From the NCBI GenBank assembly GCA_017550535.1, contig JAFZOS010000101.1, positions 62,001-126,000 of the forward strand: DNA of 64,000 nucleotides, given 5' to 3'. Below the pieces are notes generated by a model. That model was not told where the DNA came from and ran no database searches. It saw only the letters and a list, made by a program, of their open reading frames with translations. This stretch comes from Lachnospiraceae bacterium (lineage in GTDB: Bacteria > Bacillota > Clostridia > Lachnospirales > Lachnospiraceae). Below are positions 1 to 8,827 of this stretch, one piece after another. The position numbers and the translations under genes are program-made. Every line of letters starts with the position of its first letter. Within the stretch, counting starts at the first letter, position 1.

Positions 1-1
1 T

Positions 2-163
2 CGCGCAAATTCAACTATACTTGAACGTGGAATGCGTATTATCCGTCAGTTGGAGGAAGCTTTACCTTATGAAGATAGTGATGATCGGTCCCGTTTACCC
101 GTATACATCGGGATTGTCATATTATGTGTCCCTTTTATACAGGCAGCTTTGCAAAGATCATGA
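2..163 (+). CDS. Possible 3' end of an upstream gene (partial, uncertain)
   Basis: A frame open from the left edge runs to TGA at 161-163. Its first part (ILERGMRIIRQLEEALPYE) looks like the amphipathic tail of a real protein, but accepting it means about 95 nt of overlap with the next gene. The alternative is that an upstream gene ends in another frame at TGA 22-24, leaving a normal gap before the Shine-Dalgarno site at 52-56. The sequence inside the window does not decide between them. Confidence 0.2.
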   Translation, partial: RANSTILERGMRIIRQLEEALPYEDSDDRSRLPVYIGIVILCVPFIQAALQRS

Positions 164-1205
164 AGTCACACTGCTAAGCTACAGTTTTCAGTATCCCCAG
201 TTCCTGTATAAAAGGCCTCAAAAGGATTTTGAAGATGACTCCTTAAAGATCGACGAAGCACAATATGTGCTGAACACCGCGAATCCGATAAGCTGCATTA
301 AGACAGCGGGGATGATAAATAACATAAGCCCCGATCTTGTCATATTTCAGTGGCTTCATCCGTACTTTGCGCCCTGCTACAGCATGATAGCAAAAAGGAT
401 CAAAAAGGCGCGGATCCTTTTTATGTGCCACAATGTTTTTCCGCATGAGCGTTTCCCCTTTGACAGGTTCCTTACGAAGATGACCCTTTCAAAGGGTGAT
501 CATTTTACGGTCCACGCAAAAAGCGATGCCGACGATCTTTATTCGATACTCCCTGATGCGGATGTAACGGTGACGGTCCATCCCGCATATAATTTTTTTA
601 AGCAGAAGGACTTAACAAAGGAAGAATCAAGAAAACTGCTCAGTATCGGCGATAATACAAGGGTTCTGCTTTTCTTCGGGCTCGTCAGGCCTTACAAGGG
701 GCTTAAGCATCTGCTTGACGCACTTAAGATAATAAAGGAAAAGGATCCTAAAAACAGTCAGGATCTTCTGCTGCTCATTGCGGGTGATTTTTCCGGTTCC
801 CGCCCGGAATACGACGAGATCATAGCACGGCACGGTATCGCGGATCTTATAAGCATTACCGACGGTCATATTCCGATAAGTGAGGTCGAGAAGTTTTTCG
901 CTGCATGCGACCTTGTAGTCCTTCCTTACGAGGATGCAACACAGAGCGGCGTCATACAGGTAGCATACAGTTTTGACAAACCGGTCCTCGCAACAAGGGT
1001 CGGCGGACTCCCCGATGTAGTATTTGACGGCGAGACCGGATATCTTGTAGATCCGAAACGGCCGGACCTTATTGCGGATTCCATAAACGACTTTTTTGAG
1101 AATGATAAGGCAGCCGCTCTTGCCTCAGGCATTGAGCGCGAAAAATACAGGTACTCCTGGGATAAAATGGAAAAGATCATTACGGAGTTCAAAAAGGAAA
1201 AATGA
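69..1205 (+). CDS. Glycosyltransferase, GT4/GT1 family (GT-B fold)
   Basis: 378 residues. A cytoplasmic or membrane-associated enzyme that would transfer a sugar from a nucleotide sugar to a growing glycan. The N-terminal lobe begins MKIVMIGPVYPYTSG, typical of GT4 enzymes. The C-terminal lobe has the donor-site pattern: VLLFFGLVRPYKGLKHLLDA near residue 200, then LVVLPYEDATQSGVIQVAYS and VGGLPDVVFDGETGYLV. The ATG at 69 is preferred over an upstream TTG because GGAGG lies at 52-56 at correct spacing and the family motif starts here. It overlaps hddA by 4 nt (ATGA), so it is probably translationally coupled to the heptose genes. It may use GDP-heptose, which is inference from position only. 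Confidence 0.85.
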   Translation: MKIVMIGPVYPYTSGLSYYVSLLYRQLCKDHEVTLLSYSFQYPQFLYKRPQKDFEDDSLKIDEAQYVLNTANPISCIKTAGMINNISPDLVIFQWLHPYFAPCYSMIAKRIKKARILFMCHNVFPHERFPFDRFLTKMTLSKGDHFTVHAKSDADDLYSILPDADVTVTVHPAYNFFKQKDLTKEESRKLLSIGDNTRVLLFFGLVRPYKGLKHLLDALKIIKEKDPKNSQDLLLLIAGDFSGSRPEYDEIIARHGIADLISITDGHIPISEVEKFFAACDLVVLPYEDATQSGVIQVAYSFDKPVLATRVGGLPDVVFDGETGYLVDPKRPDLIADSINDFFENDKAAALASGIEREKYRYSWDKMEKIITEFKKEK

Positions 1206-2218
1206 TAATCACGCAAACACCCTTCCGCATGTCATTCTTCGGCGGCGGCACGGACATGGAAAGCTATTTCAGGGAACACGGCGGTGCGGTACTGTCGACA
1301 TCGATCGACAAGTACTGCTATGTAAATGTACGCCATCTCCCCAGGTTTTTTGATTACTCGACGGAGCTTGCGTATTCAAGGATCGAGCGGGTGACAAATG
1401 TTGAGGACATAATGCATCCTGCTATCCGCAATGCCATGCAGATGATGGATATGCACGAGATAAGGCTTGATTATGAGGCGGATCTGCCGGCAAGGTCGGG
1501 TCTTGGAACATCAAGTTCCTTTGCAGTAGGTATGATCAACGCATTCTATGCCCTTAAAGGCAAGTATGCCGATAAAAAGAAGCTGGCCGACGATGCGATA
1601 AGGCTTGAAAGGGTGCTGTGCAACGAGGCGGGAGGCTGGCAGGATCAGATAGCCGCGGCATACGGCGGGCTTAATAAGATAGTTTTTAATGCAGACGGAT
1701 ATGAAGTGCTTCCGGTGATCATATCACCCGAGCGCAAGGCACAGCTTAACGATAACCTTATCATGTTCTTTACCGGGTTTACAAGGCTGTCATCAGATGT
1801 TCAGTCGGTAAATGCAGGTTCCGTAAAAGATAAGGACGAAAAGCTTGCACGCCTGTCAAAAATGCGTGATCTCGTTGACGAAGCGGAGCAGATACTCGTG
1901 AACAGATCATCAGATCTTTCCGAATTCGGAAGGCTTCTTGATCAGACTTGGCAGTTAAAACGCCGGACAGGCAGCCTGGTTTCTACCGATACGATAGACG
2001 AACTGTATGAAAAGGGCATAAAGGCCGGAGCAACAGGCGGAAAACTCCTGGGCGCAGGCGGCGGCGGATTTTTACTTTTCTATGTCGATAAAGACAGGCA
2101 GGAATCCGTGAAAAAGGCTCTGTCCGATCTTTTGTATATCCCATTCAGGTTTGAAACAGGAGGTTCCCGCGTTATACACTTTACGCCCGAATCATATGAA
2201 CCCGCAGACAAGGCATAA
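1202..2218 (+). CDS. hddA: D-glycero-alpha-D-manno-heptose-7-phosphate kinase (GHMP family), module 1
   Basis: 338 residues. Predicted to phosphorylate D-glycero-D-manno-heptose 7-phosphate at C1 with ATP, giving the alpha-1,7-bisphosphate of the GDP-heptose route. Visible features are the N-terminal TPFRMSFFGGGTDMESYF, the GHMP ATP-binding glycine/serine loop LPARSGLGTSSSFAVGM near residue 95, and the C-terminal GATGGKLLGAGGGGFLLFY. Length fits the family. The start is the ATG in the ATGA overlap with the upstream glycosyltransferase. It is followed after 14 nt by the nucleotidyltransferase-phosphatase fusion that would take the next two steps. A paralogue lies at 41892-42866. Confidence 0.88.
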   Translation: MIITQTPFRMSFFGGGTDMESYFREHGGAVLSTSIDKYCYVNVRHLPRFFDYSTELAYSRIERVTNVEDIMHPAIRNAMQMMDMHEIRLDYEADLPARSGLGTSSSFAVGMINAFYALKGKYADKKKLADDAIRLERVLCNEAGGWQDQIAAAYGGLNKIVFNADGYEVLPVIISPERKAQLNDNLIMFFTGFTRLSSDVQSVNAGSVKDKDEKLARLSKMRDLVDEAEQILVNRSSDLSEFGRLLDQTWQLKRRTGSLVSTDTIDELYEKGIKAGATGGKLLGAGGGGFLLFYVDKDRQESVKKALSDLLYIPFRFETGGSRVIHFTPESYEPADKA

Positions 2219-2232
2219 AGCTTACAGGTATT

Positions 2233-3534
2233 ATGAAAACAGTGATCATGGCCGGCGGTGCCGGAACAAGGATATCTTCGATCTTTCCCGATATACCAAA
2301 GCCCCTCATACCCATAGAAGGCGTTCCCGTTCTCGAAAGGGAAATATCCTCTCTGGCCGGGCAGGGATTTTGTGATATCATCCTTACCGTATCCCATATG
2401 GCCGATAAGCTTATAGGTCATTTCGGCGACGGAAAAAGGCTTGGCGTCAATATCGATTATTTCGTTGAAAAGACGCCCCTCGGAAATGCCGGTGCTCTTT
2501 ATGAGCTTAAGGAAAAACTGTCGGATGATTTTCTCCTTCTTAATGCCGATACGGTATTTGATGTTGATTTTAACAGATTTGTTGAATATCACAGGTCAAA
2601 AGGAGCTCTTGCGACTCTGCTTACTCATCCGAACGATCATCCATATGACAGCGGTCTTATCGTAGCCGATGAAAACATGTCCGTAACGGACTGGTATACA
2701 AAAGAGGACGTTCGGCCCAGGTATTACAAGAACAGGGTCAACGCGGGACTTCATGTTTTATCAAAGGAGCTTTTAGGTACACGGCCCGATACGGCAAAAG
2801 TAGACCTTGACAGGCAGATCCTGCGTCCCCTCGCAGGTTCGGGCAGGATATTCTGCTATGACAGTCCCGAATATGTAAAGGATATGGGGACTCCGCAGCG
2901 TTTTGAATCGGTATGTAAAGATTTTGCAAGCGGCAAGGTTGCGGCACGTAATCTGAAAAATAAACAGAAGGCTATCTTCCTCGATCGCGACGGTACCATT
3001 AACAGGGAAGTCGGCTTTCTTCGCTCTGTCGAAGAGCTTGAGCTGTTACCGCGATCTGCACAGGCGGTAAAGCTTATAAACGATTCCGGATACCTTGCGA
3101 TAGTTGTAACCAACCAGCCCGTGATAGCAAGGGGTGAAGTTACGGAACCCGAGCTAAACGAGATACACAACCGTATGGAAACACTCCTTGGCGAAAACGC
3201 TGCATACATAGACAGGCTCTACTACTGCCCGCACCATCCAGACAGCGGATTTGAAGGTGAGGTTCCCTCTCTTAAGATAAAATGCAGCTGCCGAAAGCCC
3301 GCTCCCGGAATGCTCCTTAAGGCGGCGGATGAGCTTAACATCGATCTTGCCGGATCATGGATGATAGGAGACCGCAACACGGATATTCTCGCGGGAATAA
3401 ATGCAGGGACAAAGACGGCACGGATAGTGGATGATACGGCACCCGAGGACAGCGAAAGGCGGCTTATCGATACTCCCGCCGACATCACCGGGTCCGACCT
3501 TTATGATGTAATAACACAGATTATGAGGAAATGA
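2233..3534 (+). CDS. Bifunctional heptose-1-phosphate nucleotidyltransferase / heptose-bisphosphate phosphatase (HddC-GmhB-type fusion), module 1
   Basis: 433 residues, two enzymes in one chain. Residues about 1-235 are a sugar-phosphate nucleotidyltransferase: MAGGAGTRI loop, FPDIPKPLIPIEG, and LLNADTVFDVD as the metal/sugar site. Residues about 245-425 are a HAD-IIIA phosphatase of GmhB type: motif I FLDRDGT, VTNQPVIARG, the zinc-loop residues CPHH and CSCRKPAPG, and MIGDRNTDI. Expected chemistry is removal of the C7 phosphate, then activation of heptose 1-phosphate with GTP (or ATP). GTP is inferred from the HddA-type kinase next door. It overlaps gmhA by 4 nt. The order NTase-HAD means the second half acts first in the pathway. 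Confidence 0.87.
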   Translation: MKTVIMAGGAGTRISSIFPDIPKPLIPIEGVPVLEREISSLAGQGFCDIILTVSHMADKLIGHFGDGKRLGVNIDYFVEKTPLGNAGALYELKEKLSDDFLLLNADTVFDVDFNRFVEYHRSKGALATLLTHPNDHPYDSGLIVADENMSVTDWYTKEDVRPRYYKNRVNAGLHVLSKELLGTRPDTAKVDLDRQILRPLAGSGRIFCYDSPEYVKDMGTPQRFESVCKDFASGKVAARNLKNKQKAIFLDRDGTINREVGFLRSVEELELLPRSAQAVKLINDSGYLAIVVTNQPVIARGEVTEPELNEIHNRMETLLGENAAYIDRLYYCPHHPDSGFEGEVPSLKIKCSCRKPAPGMLLKAADELNIDLAGSWMIGDRNTDILAGINAGTKTARIVDDTAPEDSERRLIDTPADITGSDLYDVITQIMRK

Positions 3535-4205
3535 ACACATTGAAGAACAATAACGACAAGACCATAATTGCACATATAGACGAAACGATCGAAAGATATC
3601 CTAAACTTTCAGCATGCAAGGCGGATATGGAAAGCGCATATATGCTGCTTAAGGACACATTTGAAAATGATCACAAGCTGCTTGTTGCCGGAAACGGAGG
3701 TTCTGCCGCAGACTCCGAACATATAGCAGGTGAACTTATGAAGAGGTTTAAGCTGCGCCGCCCTGTTTCTAACGATTTTGCAGGGAAGCTTAAAGACATA
3801 GACAGCGTTCGCGGAAAAAGGCTTGCAGATAACCTGGAAAGGAGCCTGACCGTCATCCCGCTCGTAGCACACGAAGCTCTCACAACGGCTTTTTTCAATG
3901 ATGTGGATGCTGAAGGAGTGTTTGCGCAGCAGCTTTACGGATACGGAAGGGCCGGTGACGTATTCCTTGGCATATCAACTTCCGGAAACAGCGAAAATAT
4001 CATCAATGCTGCGGTATGCGCAAAAGCAATGGGAATAAAAGTGATCGCACTGACAGGTGCGTCAGGCGGGCGTCTTGCCGGATTTGCCGATATAACGATA
4101 AACGTACCCGAAACGGAAACATACCTGATACAGGAACTGCACCTTCCGGTTTATCACTGCCTGTGCTTAATGCTCGAGGAAAAGTTCTTCGGCAGCGCAA
4201 ACTGA
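3531..4205 (+). CDS. gmhA: Phosphoheptose isomerase (sedoheptulose 7-phosphate isomerase), module 1
   Basis: 224 residues, SIS fold. It converts sedoheptulose 7-phosphate to D-glycero-D-manno-heptose 7-phosphate, the first committed step. Substrate-binding motifs are VAGNGGSAADSEHIAGE near residue 58 and LGISTSGNSENII near 145. The Glu of HIAGEL aligns with the catalytic Glu of E. coli GmhA, and the C-terminal QELHLPVYHCLC carries the expected Gln and His. It is about 30 residues longer than E. coli GmhA because of extra sequence after RFKLRRP. Its 3' end overlaps the convergent glycosyltransferase gene by 52 nt, and no terminator is seen between them. Confidence 0.88.
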   Translation: MNTLKNNNDKTIIAHIDETIERYPKLSACKADMESAYMLLKDTFENDHKLLVAGNGGSAADSEHIAGELMKRFKLRRPVSNDFAGKLKDIDSVRGKRLADNLERSLTVIPLVAHEALTTAFFNDVDAEGVFAQQLYGYGRAGDVFLGISTSGNSENIINAAVCAKAMGIKVIALTGASGGRLAGFADITINVPETETYLIQELHLPVYHCLCLMLEEKFFGSAN

Positions 4206-4981
4206 TTTCTCTTAAGATTGTTAAGACAATATCTTTTATTTTCAAGCATCGGGAACATTTTGGCCATGGCAGTCCTTACCTTCCAGCTTAAAAGAGCCAT
4301 AAAGTACCTGCCGTCTTTTTCAAGCCGTCCGTCATGCCCGATCATGTAAACTTCATCAAAATGAGCCGTTGACCTTTGGTTTGAAACACCCTCCCTGTTG
4401 CATATGCTTACAAACAGGTTCATATGAGTAAAGCTGTTCCCGTCACGGAATATCTTTTGCAGCTGATCATGGTCTGCCGCGATCTTATATTTTGTGTCAA
4501 ACCTGTATTTTTCAAGAATTTTAGAACTGTATATGCAAGACTGGTGCCCTATGGAAAGTGTATCCCTGTCCCTGTCGGCAAAATGCAGCTGAGGGAAAAA
4601 ACATAATGGCATCGTATACAGCGTATTTCCGAACAGTATGTCCGCCCCGCCGTCAAAATACAGCCCCGCATCCCTTACAACAAACTCATCATAAAAAACG
4701 TCTCCCGCATTCATGAATATGACATGATCACCTGTTGCGAGTTCCGATGCTTTATTCATCGCATCGTATATGCCTTCGTCCGGTTCGCATATGTGTACTG
4801 CCTTTATCCTGTCATTGGGAGCATCGCTTAAGACCCTTTCTATGATCTCATTTGTACCGTCATCTGACCCGCCGTCCTTTATGATGTACTCAATGTCGGC
4901 GTCTTTCTGTGACAGGACGCTTATCATCGTTTTCTCTATATCGTTTTTACAGTTAAGACATACGGTTATGACCGATAACAT
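4154..4981 (-). CDS. Glycosyltransferase family 2 (WcaE-like)
   Basis: 275 residues. The GT-A fold is shown by MLSVITVCLNCKNDIEKTM at the N-terminus, the nucleotide-binding IIKDGGSDDGT and the acidic metal site MNAGDVFYDE near residue 98. No membrane segment is seen. It resembles the colanic-acid type GT2 enzymes that decorate exopolysaccharide repeat units; the specific sugar cannot be read. It is the last gene of the minus-strand glycosyltransferase run, one nucleotide after the preceding gene. Its C-terminal end overlaps convergent gmhA. Confidence 0.82.
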   Translation of the reverse strand: MLSVITVCLNCKNDIEKTMISVLSQKDADIEYIIKDGGSDDGTNEIIERVLSDAPNDRIKAVHICEPDEGIYDAMNKASELATGDHVIFMNAGDVFYDEFVVRDAGLYFDGGADILFGNTLYTMPLCFFPQLHFADRDRDTLSIGHQSCIYSSKILEKYRFDTKYKIAADHDQLQKIFRDGNSFTHMNLFVSICNREGVSNQRSTAHFDEVYMIGHDGRLEKDGRYFMALLSWKVRTAMAKMFPMLENKRYCLNNLKRNQFALPKNFSSSIKHRQ

Positions 4982-4982
4982 A

Positions 4983-6083
4983 TCATCTTTCCTTTATGAG
5001 TCCGTAGATCTTACGTACTATCATCTTCCAGTTGTAATTGTTATTTATAAACTCATGATCATCACGATACTTTTTATCCCAATCTATTATAAGCCCGGTT
5101 GCATTGCTGATCTCCCTCGCCCAACGCTCAATACTTAAATCTTTTACTATCCTGCCCGCTGTTTCGTTATACAGAAGGTCGTATGCCGCAGGTACGTTTC
5201 CCGATACCAAAAGGTAATCTCCGTGCGAAAGTGCCTCGGGCAGCACGAATCCGAAGCTTTCCCATTTGGAGGGAAGGACAAATACCTTCGCTTCTTCATA
5301 CTCTTCTGCAAGCTTCTTTTTATCGGTTATCTCACCCGTAAGGATTATCCTGTCTGAAAGAGACGGATCCTCCCTGATCATATCAGATACTTTCTGCTTA
5401 ACCTTGTCTGTATACTTTCCTATCAATACAAGCTGCCAGTCATGATCTTTTGCGGACCTTGCAAATGCATCTATCAGAAAAGGAGTATTCTTGGGTTCCG
5501 TTCCCAGATTTCCCACGGTAATGATCCTGTTCTTTTTGTTCCTTAAGTCTGCCTGCCTGTCATCCGGTACATAAATGCCGTTTGTTATAAACTTTATATC
5601 ATCGCCGGTCTCATCTTTAAGCTCATTAACAAGTTTTGTCGTCTCACCGCTCACTATATCGGCTAACTTTATCGTCCTTCGCTTTATAAGCGACTTAAGA
5701 TCATGCTTTTTTATCTTCCCTAACTCCGCAGGTCCCAGATCAAGCTTTAGATATATCACCGCATCCTTTTTAAGGTACCGCTTTGCAGCCAGGCAATATA
5801 AATATGACGACAGGTTTAAATGATATATGTTAAGTACATCTATCCGCTTTGCATTCTTCCTGATAAAATTTATGCCGTCAATGATCTTACCGAATTTCTT
5901 TTTAAGGAATATCGGCTGAACATGACATATCTCCCTGCCTATATACGGATAATCACCGTTCTTATACGTGACGATATATGAAGCAACGTCATCAAACTCA
6001 GCTGCCAGAGCCTCCGGTATCATTCCGACATCTTTAAGCAGATGCGTGTTCTCAGTTCTTGTGAATAATGTGTAAAATTCCAT
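4983..6083 (-). CDS. Glycosyltransferase, GT4 family
   Basis: 366 residues, GT-B fold. The C-terminal donor domain is clear: NRIITVGNLGTEPKNTPFLI near residue 185, VLIGKYTDKVKQK, VFVLPSKWESFGFVLPEALS near 275 and an acidic ESFGF motif typical of retaining GT4 enzymes. The N-terminal acceptor domain is divergent and lacks the usual glycine-rich start. It begins inside the 3' end of the upstream GT2 gene (32 nt overlap), so translation is probably coupled. Donor and acceptor are unknown. Confidence 0.82.
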   Translation of the reverse strand: MEFYTLFTRTENTHLLKDVGMIPEALAAEFDDVASYIVTYKNGDYPYIGREICHVQPIFLKKKFGKIIDGINFIRKNAKRIDVLNIYHLNLSSYLYCLAAKRYLKKDAVIYLKLDLGPAELGKIKKHDLKSLIKRRTIKLADIVSGETTKLVNELKDETGDDIKFITNGIYVPDDRQADLRNKKNRIITVGNLGTEPKNTPFLIDAFARSAKDHDWQLVLIGKYTDKVKQKVSDMIREDPSLSDRIILTGEITDKKKLAEEYEEAKVFVLPSKWESFGFVLPEALSHGDYLLVSGNVPAAYDLLYNETAGRIVKDLSIERWAREISNATGLIIDWDKKYRDDHEFINNNYNWKMIVRKIYGLIKER

Positions 6084-6918
6084 TTGCTATATCAAACAGT
6101 AACCTTTCAGCATATCCTATCGCAAATGCGACCTCAAAGAGCACCATACCGGCACCCCCGCATCCTGTATATTCCCGAAGATACAGTTTCATTCCCGGCT
6201 TGAAATGCTTAAAAGCCCTCACTTTTCCGCCGTATCTCTTTTTTATCGAAACGGAGTGAAAATGATCGTACCTTTCCTTTGTAAGTGCCGCTACCCTGTA
6301 TCCGCACTTTTCAAGGCGCCTTGCATAGATGTTCTCCTCATAATAGAGGAAGGTCCTCTCATCGAGTCCGCCCGCCTTTTCATATGCCTGCCCTGTTGTC
6401 GCAAAAAAAGATCCTTCAACAACTCCTGCCGTTTCAATATCCTTATCAGATGCGGCGAGCTTATTTTTGATGATCTTTTTATCTATGTTAAACCACACGA
6501 GAAAAATCGATTCGATAACTCCCAAAAGGCCGGGCAGGTTCCATATATTATACCCCTGGTTGACCAAAGGAGCTATCATACCGATGGACGGATCCGCAGT
6601 CAGTGCATCCTGCATCTTGCTTACCGTCTCATCTTTAAACCTGACATCGGGATTTGAAATGAAAAGTATGTCGGCTCCGTGCTCTGCCGCATAGCGGCAT
6701 CCGAAATTGTTGCCATATGCATATCCACCGTTTTTATCCGTCTGTATTACTGCTGCCCTGTCACTTTCATACTTTTTTAATGTCTCATACGAACCGTCGG
6801 TTGAACAGTTGTCGACAACAACGATCCTGTCGATCTTTGAAAGCTTAAGAGCCGCCTCTATAAAAGAACCCGTGGTCCGGGCATCGTTATAATTCAGCAC
6901 AATAAGTGCGTTATTCAT
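6052..6918 (-). CDS. Glycosyltransferase family 2 (rhamnosyltransferase-like)
   Basis: 288 residues from the chosen ATG at 6918, where the protein begins MNNALIVLNYNDARTTGSF. An upstream extension to 6993 is highly basic and overlaps the preceding gene, so I reject it. GT2 features are VVVDNCSTDGSYE near residue 35, GYAYGNNFGCRYA, and FISNPDVRF as the DXD-like site. GLDERTFLYYEENIYARRL near 195 is typical of rhamnosyltransferase (WbbL-like) proteins. A weak hydrophobic stretch lies near the C-terminus. It overlaps the preceding gene by 8 nt. Confidence 0.82.
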   Translation of the reverse strand: MNNALIVLNYNDARTTGSFIEAALKLSKIDRIVVVDNCSTDGSYETLKKYESDRAAVIQTDKNGGYAYGNNFGCRYAAEHGADILFISNPDVRFKDETVSKMQDALTADPSIGMIAPLVNQGYNIWNLPGLLGVIESIFLVWFNIDKKIIKNKLAASDKDIETAGVVEGSFFATTGQAYEKAGGLDERTFLYYEENIYARRLEKCGYRVAALTKERYDHFHSVSIKKRYGGKVRAFKHFKPGMKLYLREYTGCGGAGMVLFEVAFAIGYAERLLFDIANGILHIIHKN

Positions 6919-7888
6919 TGTCCCGTTCCTTTTCTTTTTCCCGTTCCTCTTCCTTATAGTCGATCCTTCTGACGCGATACTGTATATCCTCAAGCAGCTT
7001 TCGGTTGTTTGCTATACAGTCAGCCTGAAGCCCGACAATAAACGTCATGAATCCCAGCAGCATAAGTGTTGAAGAAAATACGAGCGACTGAATATGCCCG
7101 TTGCCGGCACCCTTTATAAAATACACCAGGAACCGGACTGCCAGTATAAAACCGCAGGTAAACGGGATGAGCCCGAGGATTGAGAAAAACGTAAGCGGCC
7201 GGTACATCATGAACGCCCTTACGATCGTCAGCATTGAGCGCTTCACATATCCAAACATCGAGTGGAAAAGACGTGACTTTCTAAGCTCACCGTTTGTCCT
7301 TATCGGAACCGAAGTTATCGCCATGCTTGTCCTGCCTGCCTGTACTATCGTTTCCAGTGTATATGTGTAGTTGTTCATTACATTAAGATGCATCGCCGCA
7401 TCACGGGAAAATGCCCTGAAACCGCTGGGTGCATCGGGTATGTCCGTCTTGCTTGCAATCCTTACGACATGGCTCCCGAAATGCTGAAGCTTTTTCTTAA
7501 GCGGCGAAAAATGTGCCGTATTGTCTATCGGACGCTCACCTATAACGATATCGGCCTTTTTATCAAGTATGGGACGTACCAGTTTTTCGATGTCCTCACC
7601 GCAATACTGATTATCCGCATCTGTATTTACGATGATATCGGCTCCGTTTCGAAGGCAGGCATCGATACCGGCCATGAATCCCTTGGCAAGGCCCTTGTTC
7701 TTCGTAAAACTGACAATATAATTAACGCCCCACTCCCTGGCTACTTCGACGGTATTATCAACGCTTCCGTCATTTATTATGAGGACTTCTATCTCATCGA
7801 TCCCGTCTATGTGTTTGGGCAGGTCGTCAAGCGCAATTTTCAGTGTTTCCGCTTCATTAAGGCACGGTATCTGGATTATCAGCTTCAT
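6911..7888 (-). CDS. Membrane-anchored GT2 (dolichyl-phosphate-mannose-synthase-like)
   Basis: 325 residues. The GT2 domain (about 1-225) has MKLIIQIPCLNEAETLKIAL, LIINDGSVDNT and VNTDADNQYCGED as the catalytic DXD region. Two membrane helices follow at about 232-262 and 270-297, and the tail is short and charged (EEEREKEKERDNE). This architecture fits enzymes that load a sugar onto undecaprenyl phosphate or act on lipid-linked substrates at the inner face of the membrane. The gene starts directly after the stop of the preceding GtrB-like gene, so the two are probably coupled. Confidence 0.85.
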   Translation of the reverse strand: MKLIIQIPCLNEAETLKIALDDLPKHIDGIDEIEVLIINDGSVDNTVEVAREWGVNYIVSFTKNKGLAKGFMAGIDACLRNGADIIVNTDADNQYCGEDIEKLVRPILDKKADIVIGERPIDNTAHFSPLKKKLQHFGSHVVRIASKTDIPDAPSGFRAFSRDAAMHLNVMNNYTYTLETIVQAGRTSMAITSVPIRTNGELRKSRLFHSMFGYVKRSMLTIVRAFMMYRPLTFFSILGLIPFTCGFILAVRFLVYFIKGAGNGHIQSLVFSSTLMLLGFMTFIVGLQADCIANNRKLLEDIQYRVRRIDYKEEEREKEKERDNE

Positions 7889-8827
7889 TTATTCCTTCTC
7901 CCTTGCTATATATATGGGCCTGTTCTTGGTCTCAAGGTACATCTTGGCTATGTATTCACCGGCAACTCCCAGGCAGAAGAGCTGAACCCCGCCAAGGAAA
8001 ACTATAATACATATCATCGAAGGCCAGCCGCTCGTCGGATCTCCGTAGATAAGCGTCCTTACGATGATGAATATGATCATTATAAATGAAACAAACGTAA
8101 AGAACAGGCCGATAAGTGCCGCAAACGTAAGAGGTGCCGTCGTAAATCCGACAAAACCCTCGATCGAATAAAGCAGGAGCTTGCTGAAACTCCATTTTGT
8201 CTCGCCTGCCGCCCTTTCCCTGTTTTCATAATCGATCCATTTTGTTTTAAAGCCGACCCAGCTGTAAATGCCCTTTGTGAAGCGGTTGTACTCCTTCATT
8301 TCAAGCACGGCATTTACCATGGTCCGCGTCATTATCCTGTAATCGCGCGCACCGTCCATTATCTCAAGGTCGGTCACCTTATTCATTATCTTATAGAACT
8401 TCCTTGCAAAGAATGACCTCACCGGCGGCTCGCCCTTCCTTGTGACACGTCTTGTCGCGGCAGAATCATACCCTTCAAGTTCAACCGCCTTATACATTTC
8501 AGGCAGGAGCGAGGGCGGATCCTGAAGGTCGGCATCCATTATAACGACGTAATCGCCGTGTGAATTTTCAAGGCCCGCATAGATCCCGGCTTCCTTGCCA
8601 AAATTTCGCGAAAACGAAACATAATGCACCCGCTCATCTTTTTCACGCAGCTGCTTTATCACATCAAGCGTTTTATCCTTTGAGCCGTCGTCTATGAACA
8701 GCAGCTCAAATTCAACTTCGCTGTCCGTATCCTTAAAATCATCCATTGCCCTGCTTATCTCGTCGTAGAACAGCGGCAGTACCGGTTCTTCGTTGTAGCA
8801 GGGGACTACTATTGTGAGTAACTTCAT
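7889..8827 (-). CDS. GtrB-like bactoprenol glycosyltransferase (GT2, two C-terminal helices)
   Basis: 312 residues. N-terminal GT2 domain: TIVVPCYNEEPVLPLF, FIDDGSKDKT, and VIMDADLQDPPSLLPEM as the metal site. ETKWSFSKLLLYSIEGFVGF precedes two strong membrane helices at about 230-255 and 262-290, ending GEYIAKMYLETKNRP. This is the classic layout of GtrB/YfdH/CsbB enzymes, which move glucose or GlcNAc onto undecaprenyl phosphate for later transfer outside the cell. It overlaps the trhP stop by 4 nt (ATGA), so the glycosyltransferases are transcriptionally attached to the tRNA-modification genes. Confidence 0.88.
   Translation of the reverse strand: MKLLTIVVPCYNEEPVLPLFYDEISRAMDDFKDTDSEVEFELLFIDDGSKDKTLDVIKQLREKDERVHYVSFSRNFGKEAGIYAGLENSHGDYVVIMDADLQDPPSLLPEMYKAVELEGYDSAATRRVTRKGEPPVRSFFARKFYKIMNKVTDLEIMDGARDYRIMTRTMVNAVLEMKEYNRFTKGIYSWVGFKTKWIDYENRERAAGETKWSFSKLLLYSIEGFVGFTTAPLTFAALIGLFFTFVSFIMIIFIIVRTLIYGDPTSGWPSMICIIVFLGGVQLFCLGVAGEYIAKMYLETKNRPIYIAREKE

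Noticed and set aside
2080..2592. A 170-codon minus-strand frame across the hddA/fusion-enzyme junction
   Set aside because: Both sense genes are complete and tightly spaced; the frame has no family match.
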